Origin: Ochotona curzoniae
Lineage: Eukaryota; Chordata; Mammalia; Lagomorpha; Ochotonidae
Length of the DNA stretch: 64,000 bases
Assembly: GCF_017591425.1 (NCBI RefSeq)
Contig: NW_024464918.1
Coordinates: 5,888,001-5,952,000, forward strand
Direction: 5' to 3'
This document shows, piece by piece, positions 11,818 to 20,659 of the stretch; position 1 is the stretch's first letter; each line of letters begins with the position of its first letter. The position numbers were made by a program, and so were the translations under genes. The notes beneath the pieces are model-generated. The model did not search any database and was not told where the DNA came from. It was given only the letters and a program-made list of their open reading frames with translations.

Positions 11818-12529
11818 ACATGTGGGCCAATATGAGAAACATCCATGCCTGAAACCACAGATCTGAACACTGCACAGCAGGATGGGCTTGGTGAAGAGGA
11901 CAGTCAAGAGATGATCATGGAAGAACAACTAATTCTCAGCCAGGGAACGGCTGTGTGAGAGCAGAAAGACGCTCTTTAGTTGCGTCACTTCTCGTTGCTC
12001 CCACCTGCTTCTTTAGCTGTGGCTCCCAGGGTGTCCTGAGTGTCCTTTTCAGGTTCTTGTCTTCTCTGGCCTGAACGCTGCTGACGGGACTCAGGCCAGG
12101 CCAGCAAACAGCCTGGGAATTGGAAATCTTAGGCCTGGCACCTTGTCTCTTTTGAAGCTTTCTTCTTCAATGGGTTTCTTACATTTTATCTGCTACCCGT
12201 GCCCTTTTTAAAAAGTCTGAGTGTTTTTTTTTTTAATTGTTTCAATGAGCTGTAGTTAATTTCTGTTCCTTGTAGCCCAAAGCCTTCAGCTGATTATTTG
12301 GTGGCCTTAAGAATGATGGTAACCTACATAGGGAGACAAAAGCAGGTGCAGGAGGGAATTTAAGATTTTTTTTTTCCTGGAAGGAACATGTGACTGGTTT
12401 GCTTTTGAAAGATTTATGAAGATGTAATGTGAAAATTTAAATGGTGATTAACGTAGACTTTAGTGACTCAGAGAAAAATCACACCAGAAAATAAAGCTAT
12501 CTCTGGTCCCTAGCCCCCAACTCCCTCAC

Positions 12530-12615
12530 TCATCAACTGGGTGACCTTGCCCAAAGGGCCATTTCTCTCTGAGACTCAGTTTTCTTGTTGTAAGACACCA
12601 GGGTTGGATTATATT
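12530..12615 (+). repeat. MIR remnant
   Basis: GGGTGACCTTGCCCAAAGG followed by CTCTGAGACTCAGTTTTCTTG matches the conserved core and downstream part of the ancient MIR SINE. Confidence 0.55.
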
Positions 12616-13152
12616 TGGCATTCTTGAAGTATGTTCCAGGGGAATTTTAAGTTAACACAAAAAGAGTTCAGAAAACTAAATGACAAAGAGGTTTCTCTAT
12701 GGTAGGAGCTCTCGGAGTCAGACATCCTCTCGGCCCTGGACGTCTGTCCCCACTCCCGCTTTGCCCAAAGAAACTTTGGTCTTCATCAATGAAGTAATCT
12801 ACATGTAAGACCAGAAGTTGCAGTAGGGCACGTGGAGGAACCATAGATTCGATAACTTGGAAGGCTGCTCCAGCCCCACCCCTGTGGGCTTCTTTGTACT
12901 TGGGTGATCTAGGCGCCACCTGCTTCTTCTTCCTGCCCCAGGGCTGCTCAGGGATACCTGCGGTCCCAGGAGCACATGTAAATGCTTGTGAAGCCACTTA
13001 AAGGTCTAGTTGGCTCATGCCACCAGCCCCCTCCCCGCTTCCAGAGATTCAAAGGAAGGCACAGCCCCTGCCCTGTCCCCAGGTGCTGGAGGATGTTTAA
13101 GAGTTGTTAAAAGCCCAAGTCACCCCCGAGGATCAGCACTGACCCCCTCCCT

Positions 13153-13172
13153 GGCCACCAGAGGGCGATGCT
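13153..13172 (+). promoter_or_regulatory. CTCF-like binding site
   Basis: GGCCACCAGAGGGCGATGCT closely fits the CTCF core (CCASYAGRKGGCRS), with 13 of 14 core positions agreeing and the last differing. It lies about 2 kb upstream of the promoter with its motif oriented toward the gene. Occupancy cannot be read from sequence. Confidence 0.6.
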
Positions 13173-13439
13173 AACAGCATCTGCAGAGAAGGCTGTTCCC
13201 AAGAATAGCGACGGTCAAACTGCTCCTACTGTGTTCATGAAGGATAGAGGTGCATGCCTGCGTGTGTGGACAGCTGGGTGCCTGGAGCTAAGATGTGGAA
13301 AATATGCTCAGAGTAATGATATAACGTCAGCACCTCTACATTAAATGCACAGAATGGAAGCAATTCGTTGAAAGTTTGCTTGAAGGCAGGATCTGAGGAG
13401 AGGGTGGAGTTCCCAGGAGTACAGGTGCTGTCATGGGGC

Positions 13440-13771
13440 TCTGTCGGTGTGTGGATATGGAAGCACGACTATGCAGGTGTGTATGTGCACGTAAGTGTCT
13501 GTCGTGGGCGTGCATGTGTGGTATGAGCATGTGTGTGGACACGAACTTGTAGGAGTGTGTGTAGGCACCAGTGCACGCATAGAAGCAGGGGCGTTCATAT
13601 GGCTGTTAGTACGGACAGGAATGTTTATTAGCAATAAAATGTGTGTGACTGGGTTTGTATGAGGGAGAGCATGTGTGGTCTTGAACATGTACGACCGGAA
13701 ATATGTAACATGAATGTGGGAGGGTGCATGTAACATTATAACATGAACACAGGCCAGTGTGACCGCGCATG
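13440..13771. repeat. GT-rich degenerate tandem region
   Basis: Alternating purine-pyrimidine DNA with repeated GTGTGTG and GCATGTGTG motifs leads into the ordered minisatellite. Long reverse-strand frames (up to 240 codons, rich in His and Thr) are a by-product of this composition and not genes. Confidence 0.75.
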
Positions 13772-14032
13772 ACACCAGTGTAGGTGAGTGTGTGACCCTG
13801 TGTGTGTGTGACTCGAACACGGGTGAGTGTGTGAACTTGTGTATGTGTGGAATGAGCGGCTGAGCGTGTGTGGCTGTGTATGTGTGACACAAGCACAGGT
13901 GAGCGTGTGTGGCCGTGTGTGCGTGACTCGAACATGGGTGAGTGTGTGAACTTGTATATGTGTGGAATGAACGGCTGAGCGTGTGTGGCTGTGTATGTGT
14001 GACATGGACAGAGGTGAGTGTGTGTGACTGTG
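13772..14032. repeat. Minisatellite with 115-bp higher-order unit
   Basis: Seven subunits of 31-40 bp run C-A-B-C-A-B-C: C 13772-13810, A 13811-13850, B 13851-13886, C 13887-13925, A 13926-13965, B 13966-14001 and a truncated C 14002-14032. A starts ACTCGAACA, B starts AATGA(G/A)CGGCTGAGCG, C starts ACA and contains AGGTGAG(T/C)GTG. The A-B-C block of 115 bp is duplicated with few mismatches. Confidence 0.85.
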
Positions 14033-14125
14033 CCTATATATAGGTTTCCTGCAGACCTTCTCAATGTAAGTAGATGTGGCGGAAGTCTTGGAAAGCCTCC
14101 CTGGGGCTCCTGCTCTTTCCCTTCG

Positions 14126-14163
14126 AACACACACGAACACACACACACACACACACACACACC
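14126..14163. repeat. (CA)n microsatellite
   Basis: An almost pure CA run with CGA interruptions at the start, about 850 bases upstream of the core promoter. Confidence 0.95.
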
Positions 14164-14880
14164 AGCCCTGCAAGTATTTATGGAGCCTCTGGCTGCCCCT
14201 CCCCACTGGCATCTGGAAAAGCTCAGACCTGGCCAATTGAGAGCGGGTACTGGAGATGGAAGGCTTGGGGGCTGATGGGATGCTTCGCATGCGAAGCACT
14301 GTTTTGGAAAAACACATTCTCCAAACAACCCTGGGCGATGGGTCCTGGCAGGGCGGTGGGCCTTGAATTAAAGGGAATGAAGGCTCCCAGGTGTTCAGAC
14401 GGGCTCACAGGCACCAAGCCAGGGGGTGGCAGCTCAGGGACTCTGGACACGGTGCTGTCCACCCAGAGCCCAAGGCCCCATCCTCAATCGGTGGGGGCCG
14501 GTCCGGGTTTGCCTGCAGGGACCCCAACCATCTCACTGCAGGAGGGGTTTCTCTGAATTATGCAGCTCCTCAAGCAAGCAGTTGTAGATCTTTGCCAAGA
14601 GAACGAAAGGCGGTGAGTGGGTGAAAGTGCCCACATTCGGTGGCTGTCAGAGCTGTGTGATCTAGGGCAAATCGCGGGGCTTCTCTGAGTTTTGGGGTTT
14701 TTACTCTCTCAAACGGGGGCGTTAACTCAGACGCCCCCTGGCGAGCCAGTGTAGGGGCAGAAGGCAAGGCTCAGCGGCGTGCCCAGCCTGGTGCCGGAGC
14801 TGAAAAACACCAAAGGAACCCCAGGCATTCTTGGTTCGTGGCTCAGACGGAGGGAGTGAGTTCCAAGGGCTTTATTCTAG
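14164..14880. other. Proximal upstream region of SLIT3
   Basis: Unique G+C-rich DNA leading to the CpG island, with a MIR-like segment at 14638-14720. Overlapping frames here (up to 160 codons) follow from few stops in G+C-rich sequence and show no protein family. Confidence 0.5.
14638..14720 (+). repeat. MIR remnant
   Basis: CTGTGTGATCTAGGGCAAAT and CTTCTCTGAGTTT match the MIR core order, at low identity. Confidence 0.45.
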
Positions 14881-15007
14881 AAGGGACCCTGCGGGCCGAG
14901 CCCCCTGTCTTCGGGGCTTTCCGTCGTCCTCCTCCGCCGCCTCCTCCCTCCGGCTCGCGGTCGCTCCAGCAAAGTTCCCAACTTAGTCGACACGACGCGC
15001 TGCGCAG

Positions 15008-15046
15008 CCAATGGGAGGCGGAGCTGGCGGTTTTGGGGGGCGGGAG
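15008..15046 (+). promoter_or_regulatory. CCAAT box and GC boxes in the SLIT3 core promoter
   Basis: CCAAT occurs at 15008-15012 (AGCCAATGGGAG, the NF-Y context), followed by a GC-rich GGAGGCGGAGC and a canonical Sp-family box GGGGGGCGGGAG at 15035-15046. The spacing suits transcription starting about 40-100 bases downstream. Confidence 0.7.
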
Positions 15047-15088
15047 AGGGCTGGGCCCCGCGTCTCCGGTGTCTGCCCTGCTCAGTGA

Positions 15089-15163
15089 ATGGAGAGAGCG
15101 AGTGCCGGCCAGCTCACCCGGCCGCCCCGTGCCCCAGCCGCAGCCGCTGCCGCCGCGCTCTAG
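15089..15163 (+). promoter_or_regulatory. Upstream ORF 1 in the SLIT3 leader
   Basis: A 24-codon ORF starts at ATG 15089 and ends at TAG 15161-15163. It has a purine at -3 and G at +4, a strong context. It encodes an alanine/proline-rich peptide and lies in a different frame from SLIT3. It acts only if transcription starts upstream of 15089, which is not known. Confidence 0.5.
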
Positions 15164-15296
15164 AGCGCAGCCCCCAAGCCGACCCTCCCCGGGCGCCGCG
15201 CCCCACAGCGTTCACCTCAGGTGCTCGCCCCAGCCCGCAACCCGGGCGGTGGGCCGACGAGGCCAGGGGCCGCTTGGCACCTGGGCGCTCCGAGAG

Positions 15297-15395
15297 ATGC
15301 GCAGCGGGGCAGCGTCAGCCCCGCCGATGGAGCTGCTGTTGCTGCCGCCGCCGCCGCCCGGCGCGCCCCGCTCCGCCCGCGCCCCGTGCGCCTGA
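15297..15395 (+). promoter_or_regulatory. Upstream ORF 2 in the SLIT3 leader
   Basis: A 32-codon ORF starts at ATG 15297 (context GAGAGATGC) and ends at TGA 15393-15395. It contains a second in-frame ATG about ten codons on, then a leucine run and a proline run ([12 protein letters not shown]) produced by the CTG/CCG repeats. It ends 137 bases before the SLIT3 ATG, so reinitiation is possible. It should lie in the mature leader for almost any plausible start site. Confidence 0.6.
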
Positions 15396-15532
15396 GCGCC
15401 GAGCTCGCCCCTCCTCCGCGCCAACTCCGCCGCCCGCTCCCCAGGCCGCCCGCGCTCTCCGCGCGCCTCCTCGGGCTCCACGCGCCTTGCCCCGCCGCGC
15501 CAGCCTTCTCCAGGCGCGGGCCCCTGCACACC

Positions 15533-15729
15533 ATGGCCCCCGGGCGGACAGGGGCCGGCGCCGCCGTGCGCGCCCGCCTGGCGCTGGCCTTGGCGCTGGC
15601 GAGCGTCCTGAGCGGGCCCCCCGCTGCCGCCTGCCCCACCAAGTGTACCTGCTCAGCCGCCAGCGTGGACTGCCACGGGCTGGGCCTCCGGGCGGTTCCC
15701 CGGGGCATCCCCCGCAACGCCGAGCGCCT
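15533..15729 (+). CDS. SLIT3: SLIT3 coding exon 1 (signal peptide and start of first LRR N-cap)
   Basis: This exon encodes residues 1-65 and two bases of codon 66 of Slit homolog 3, a large secreted glycoprotein that binds Robo receptors and guides axons, endothelial cells and other migrating cells. The ATG at 15533 sits in a good Kozak context (A at -3, G at +4). Residues 1 to about 33 form a signal peptide: a basic arginine stretch, then an alanine/leucine core ([13 protein letters not shown]), then a small-residue cleavage region. The LRR N-terminal cap follows, with cysteines spaced as [14 protein letters not shown] and then [18 protein letters not shown], which matches SLIT3 better than SLIT1 or SLIT2 as I recall them. 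The exon ends at the donor CCT|GTGAGT, splitting a leucine codon after its second base. Read without splicing, the frame meets TGA at once, which confirms the exon edge. Confidence 0.96.
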
Positions 15730-17354
15730 GTGAGTACCCCCATCGTCCTGCCCCGCCCAGCCCCGCCCCACGCGGGCCACCCACCTGGGTCCTGCAGGGA
15801 GGCCCCCAGGCGCCAGAGGCTTCCTCTCTCCTAGTGCGTGCTGGATGCAGTCTCTGGTCTCAGCCCCTGCCCGATGGGATCCCTGGCTCTCTGGGTCAGG
15901 TCAGGGGTCTGTGGTTTTGGGCAGGTCTAGAGAGCGAAGTCAGGAAGCCCTCGCCCCCGCCCCACCCGCGACGGGCAGATGCCCTGCTTCTCCAGGGGGT
16001 GAGGGCTCCACATGCAGGGCCCGCTGACAGCTTCCGAGGCAAAAGCGGGCAGGAGGGGACCAGAGAGCACTGCAGCCTGGGGGTTTTTAGAGTAGGGGCA
16101 AAAGATCTTCCCTTGTTGAAAGGGAGGAAGGGGGGAACGAGGAAAGCGGCAGAGTGATGGGGCCATCGGGGCGCAAAGAGAGAGGCCCTGAAACTGGGAC
16201 CCCTTGGGAAACCAGTTCCGGAGGCAACTGCAGTCCTGGGGGCTGCCCCTGGCGAGGAAAGTTGAATGCGTGAAGGTGTAACTTCTGAGGACCTGGACAG
16301 ACTGGGAGTGGGTGCTCACCCTGCCGGGAGTGCAGCCTGGGAGATGCCAAGTTGCAGCCGGGGTGAATTTTTTTATGACTCTGTTATAAATGCCTCCCCA
16401 AACGGGCCGGAGAATGGAAATGCTGACAGCCCTTTAAATGAGACCGAGCGCTATAATCTTACAAACCGCACTCAGCCTCGGTTCCTGGGCTTGGCAGTGA
16501 GTGCGAAGGCACTGGAGAGTGGTGTGGATTGACCCTCGTTTTAACCTCAATTGTGCAATCAAATATTTACTTTTCATATGTCAACGTTTTGGAAACATTT
16601 ATCATTTTGATCCTCGGACCAAATGCAAAACTTGGACTCCAGGGTGGGCTCCTCATGATCCTGTGAGGATGGGAAGGAGGGAGGGAAACCAGGTGAAGAG
16701 CTGGAGAGTCCCGCCTGCCCGGGAAGGCATCAGGGCTTGCTCTGCTGGGGTTCACTCCTTCAGTCTGCTCCCCTCCGTCCCCTTCAACCTGGTCTCAAGG
16801 TGCAGGTGCTTGATGGCCCGTTCCTCAGCCCTGGCTTGAGGCTGAAAGAGTTGCACTGAGGTGGACAGTTCTGAGCCTGCTCGGTAACCTGCTAGCGTGC
16901 TACCTCCTTCTGCTTGGTCTTTGTGTTGCTCTGGGTGGAGATGCGATAGAATCACCTCCCGCATCCCTGGTGCTTTCTTTTCGGCACATGTCGTCCCTCC
17001 TAAGTGCACTGATTCTGTTGGGATGCATTGTGCAGTCCTGGAGAAACACAGTTTGCAGCTCACACGTAGAAAGCCAGACTGGGATATGTGAAAGGACTTG
17101 TCCAGGGAAACACACAAGCTGTGGGCAATAGAAGGGCTGGCAACAGATTTCCATACTGTAATTCAAACAGTTTCCACCAAACACTCATTTAACTATAACT
17201 TGCAGACTAAGTTCCCCTCTTCACATTCATGCCAGCCACGTGAGCTCGTGAAATAATCACTGGAGCTCAGGTTTAATGAGCCCTTTTCGTGCCTTGATTT
17301 GCGTATGTGTTATCTTTCGCCTCTCTACAACACTCCCATTAGTTCCAATACCTG

Positions 17355-17420
17355 TTACTCCATTCTGCAGATGAGGTCGTGTAACTTGTTACAAGTTTGA
17401 ATCCAAGCCTGTCTGCCTGC
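17355..17420 (-). repeat. MIR remnant
   Basis: CATTCTGCAGATGAGG, then AACTTGTTACAAG and TTTGAATCCAAGCCTGTCTG, the reversed MIR order. Confidence 0.55.
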
Positions 17421-19759
17421 CATGTGCACGTGTCCCTACCATTCTGTTGAAAATCTTTGCTGGATTGATTCAGGCAGAGGTCCCAAGAGGGTTCTGACCA
17501 GGTTGGATCTCAGAACAAGCTGTGTTGGTGTACTGTGTGCACATTCAGCTCCCTTTGGCACAAGTTCTCCCACCCCGAGTTCTCAAACCTGCTTGTCTCT
17601 GATCAACCCAAAACAAACAAACAAAAAAATTATGTTGCATGTTTGGGAAATAAAGGAGAGTGGGTCCTTCTCTCCCTGGTCTGTGGGGGAGTTTGTGAAG
17701 GCTGGGGGCACCACCCTGTGGCCCCTGTGACAGGCAGCTACCTCCCTCAGGAGACCCAGGCAGCTTAGGAAATGTCATCTGTTGTACAACTGGGGCAGCT
17801 GGGTGGAGCTGGGAGTCCTGTGCCTCCTCGTGGTTCCACTGTCGCGGTCATGGTCACTGACAGGCATTGGCAGGGTAAGGAGCTGCTTTGAAATGTCTGT
17901 GTCTCATCCGCCTTGGGGCTGGGCGCTGGTGCCACTTTGGCTGGGCTGTCCTGGGGGCTTGTGCCTGCCAAAGCTGCTCATTCCAGTCTCCTTCCTCCTT
18001 GAAAGTGCGAGGTGGCCTTTTGGGTCAGGGTCACTGCAGGGTTTAAGGGCAGCGCACCAACCGTCCTTCACCACCCTACTCCCTGTCCCTCCTCTCTTAG
18101 CTCTGATGTTGCATTTCAGTTCTGCAGGCTCTTGGCAGGGGGTGGTAGGCTTTGGCATTTCTGTGACACACTGAGGCTATCTTGAGGAAGTTTCCATTCA
18201 TTCTTCCCTTCATTCATTCCACCACCAAGGCTTGAACCTTTGCTGCATTCCAGGACCATATAGCACATCTCTGCACATGCAGCAGGAAGCCAGCGCTTCC
18301 ACTTGAAGAATGTAAGCAAAGGCTGCTGGAAGGAGGGAGCTTCCTCCACGGAGTCCTTTCCATGTCCCTGGGAATCCTGTGTTAGGGGCACACGTTTTGT
18401 TGACACCACTGTCCAATTCTAGAACTTGGTTGTCTGATCTGGTGTGTGTTGAGCACGGGTTTTAAAAAACGAGGAAGAAATGTGTTCTCCATCTGCCATT
18501 GCTGTGACTGGCTCTCCCAGAGAACAGGTTACAGAGGCATGTCTGCATGTGTGTGTGCATACGTACACACATGGTACGTGTGTCACTGTTTCCCTGGATG
18601 TTTTAAATTTATGAAACCTTGTAGTAGAACATGGGGAAGAACCCAAGTACAGGTCATGTGGGCACCATTTGAATTTTGCTTCGGGCCTGGAATGGGACCT
18701 CAGTTGTAGTCTTGAAGCTGGTGTCAGAACCAGAGGTTTTATGTTCTGAATTCTTCCCCATTATGTTAGCACTTCGCCCAGAAAAAAAGCAAAAGAAAAG
18801 AAAAAAAAACACAGACTTTTATAAACTACCGACAGACACCCCTAGCCCCCCCACAACTCCATGATGAGGTGACACCCACAAGAAAGCTAAATAAACGCTG
18901 AGCAGAATTCAGTGTGATTTATTATCCATGCCTCAGAGATAGAGGCCAAGAGGAGAGGAAGTGAATGGCGCTGCCTGAAACAAAACATTTACCATGGAGC
19001 ACAGAGTAAACAGATGTTGCATTTACCCTTCTGAGCACAAAAGGAGCCCCCAGATGTAATTCCTCTTCAGCCACAACCTCAGCCTGGAAGAGGCGGCTGA
19101 CGAAAATAAACTCTTACCAGGGGCCTCTTGTCGCCATCCAGCATGGAGGCAGATGTGGGCCCACTTGTCACCCATGGCGACATGGTGGCCTCAATAGCCA
19201 AGGGGGGTGGGTCCAGGATGGACATCTTTGGTTTTTTGCTTGGCTCCAGAACATGCTGGAGACTGCTGTATTTAAATAAACATTTCCTGTTTGCGCAGGA
19301 AAACGGGCGAGAGGCTGAAATGTGAGAATGTGGTAACTTAATTTTCTCCATCACTCCAGATGACGGCAGGCTTCGCCGGTGGTTGGGTCCAATAAAAACC
19401 GACACCATGTCATAGGCCTTCCCTCGCTGGACCACAGAGGTCCTGAGGTCAAGTGGGAGATTTTCCAAGATGCTCAACCACCAAGCCCTGTATCCTGGCG
19501 TGCTCAGCCCTCAGGGCCAGTCCAGAGGACCGGAGCAAGCTGGTGGGTCGTGGCACCTCTGTGGACCAACTATGGTGAGGTGGCCTCTCGGGGAAGCTCA
19601 GGGCTCTCCCAGAGACTCCACGGAATGCTTTGATGGTATACCCGCCTTCCAGGTGCTGTGCAACTCCAAACAGATTGCTTTACTTCTCTGAGCCTTATCA
19701 TTCTGACAGTTTAATTGCAGTGAAGACTTAGTGGGTTTTTTTTTTTTTTCATATATGCT

Positions 19760-19850
19760 TCCTTGCTGAGCATCTAGAATGTCTTGCCCAAGGCTTAGAA
19801 TAGTGTCATGCACATAGTATGTTTTCAACAAATACAAGTTGCATAAAGGA
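19760..19850 (+). repeat. L2 3'-end remnant
   Basis: GTGTCATGCACATAGTATG followed by TTCAACAAATAC matches the GTGCCTGGCACATAGTAGG terminus of L2. Confidence 0.55.
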
Positions 19851-20076
19851 CTAACAAGCCTCATAAATACACATCTTTGTGTGGTTCTTGCAAGTGAAAG
19901 ATAAGCAATTACAGATTTACATTTTGATGTCTGGCTAAGGGCAATTTAACTGGCAACCTCTTAAACGAGTTATTAAAGGTATCTAAAATTTGGATTTCAT
20001 GAACTAAAATTATTGCCTTACTACAGTTGTGAAAGACTCCTATTGAGTGATCTGCTCTGAAATCTGGTTGTCAGGC

Positions 20077-20089
20077 GTTGCTTAGCAAC
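20077..20089 (+). promoter_or_regulatory. Palindromic X-box (RFX-type site) in intron 1
   Basis: GTTGCTTAGCAAC is a perfect inverted repeat of the half-site GTTGCT separated by one base, as expected for dimeric RFX factors. It lies about 4.3 kb into intron 1, in DNA with no recognisable repeat. Confidence 0.55.
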
Positions 20090-20484
20090 CTTGCAAAACT
20101 CCTACTGTGCACATGCCCATGAAAAGAGCTGGAAACCCCGAAAGCTTCTACCATGGGACTTTCTAATCAGGAGCTCATCAGCGTCCTCCTGAGCTCTCTG
20201 TGGTTTTTGATTGCTGCTCTTCTTGCAATAATTGATACGTATTTGTAGGATCATTGTGAAGTTTTGCCTTTTGCCCATCATCTGGGTCTTCTGATGTTTT
20301 TTGCAGTTTGACCATTTCAGTCGTGATTTCTCTCCTTTTTTGTTTGTTGTCACTGGGCTTTTTCCCGCCCAGGAAGCCAGAAGTGAATGATGTGTCAGGC
20401 CTTGAGATCCTTTGCTTTCAAGTGGGCTGTGGTGAGAGGGCATCTCAGCCCTGGTTCACTGAGGCATGGGCATGGGCCTCTGGG

Positions 20485-20650
20485 CAAGGGCAGCTCTGGG
20501 TTTGAATTCCAGCTCTCTTGTCTCTGGCTGTGGCTCTCTGGGTGTGCTACTACTCCATTGCTGTGGGCTGCTGCCTGCTTAATCCTGAGGTACCTCATTT
20601 CCCACACCTGTAAAAGAGGGTGATAATCATAGGAGGCTGCTGTGAATGTA
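20485..20650 (+). repeat. MIR remnant
   Basis: GGGTTTGAATTCCAGCTCT followed later by CTGAGGTACCTCATTTCCC and TGTAAAAGAGGGTGATAATC, in MIR order. Confidence 0.6.
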
Positions 20651-20659
20651 GCTGGAAGC

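Larger units (their letters stand above)
11675..13150. other. Upstream flank, largely unique
   Basis: It holds a short (CA)n run (11794-11817) and a MIR-like remnant (12530-12615). A 109-codon minus-strand frame (12668-12997) has no recognisable family and is not called a gene. Composition becomes more G+C-rich toward the promoter. Confidence 0.4.
15080..15532 (+). other. SLIT3: SLIT3 5' untranslated region (approximate)
   Basis: This very GC-rich leader precedes the SLIT3 ATG. The left edge is inferred: it lies about 40 bases after the last GC box, and the true start site cannot be read from sequence alone. It contains short CTG/GCC runs (about 15329-15358) and upstream ATGs at 15089 and 15297. 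The SLIT3 frame has no stop from 15221 to the ATG, and no in-frame ATG occurs there, so 15533 is the best start. Confidence 0.7.
14880..15830 (+). promoter_or_regulatory. CpG-island promoter of SLIT3
   Basis: Base composition shifts abruptly from mixed to strongly G+C-rich with dense CpG and falls back soon after the exon 1 donor. No TATA box is visible in a suitable place. This is the usual architecture of a broad, developmentally controlled promoter. The island covers the proximal promoter, the leader, exon 1 and about the first 100 bases of intron 1. Confidence 0.88.
16000..20060. other. 5' part of intron 1, non-repetitive
   Basis: Almost no transposon signal for 4 kb after exon 1, in contrast to the rest of the intron. 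It includes an A+T-rich block with a C/EBP-like palindrome (ATTGTGCAAT, near 16550) and a CpG-containing block at 19080-19450 with an inverted repeat (GTCGCCAT at 19130, ATGGCGAC at 19174). A MIR-like piece lies at 17355-17420. Repeat-poor DNA beside a developmental promoter often holds enhancers; that is inference. Confidence 0.45.

Noticed and set aside
12668..12997. Minus-strand 109-codon frame with a fairly protein-like stretch (VLHVDYFIDEDQSFFGQS)
   Set aside because: No recognised family, splice sites or supporting second segment; kept only as unexplained.
13606..14328. Minus-strand 240-codon open frame, rich in His, Thr and Ser
   Set aside because: It is the complement of the GT-rich minisatellite; repeat composition removes stops, and overlapping frames of 193 and 153 codons exist in the same tract.
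15217..15780. Antisense 187-codon frame across exon 1
   Set aside because: Same G+C-rich shadow effect on the opposite strand; no splice or start support.
15085..15834. Plus-strand 249-codon frame overlapping SLIT3 exon 1
   Set aside because: Arg/Pro/Ala-rich translation of CpG-island DNA in a frame different from SLIT3; no family resemblance, and the SLIT3 frame is clearly the coding one.
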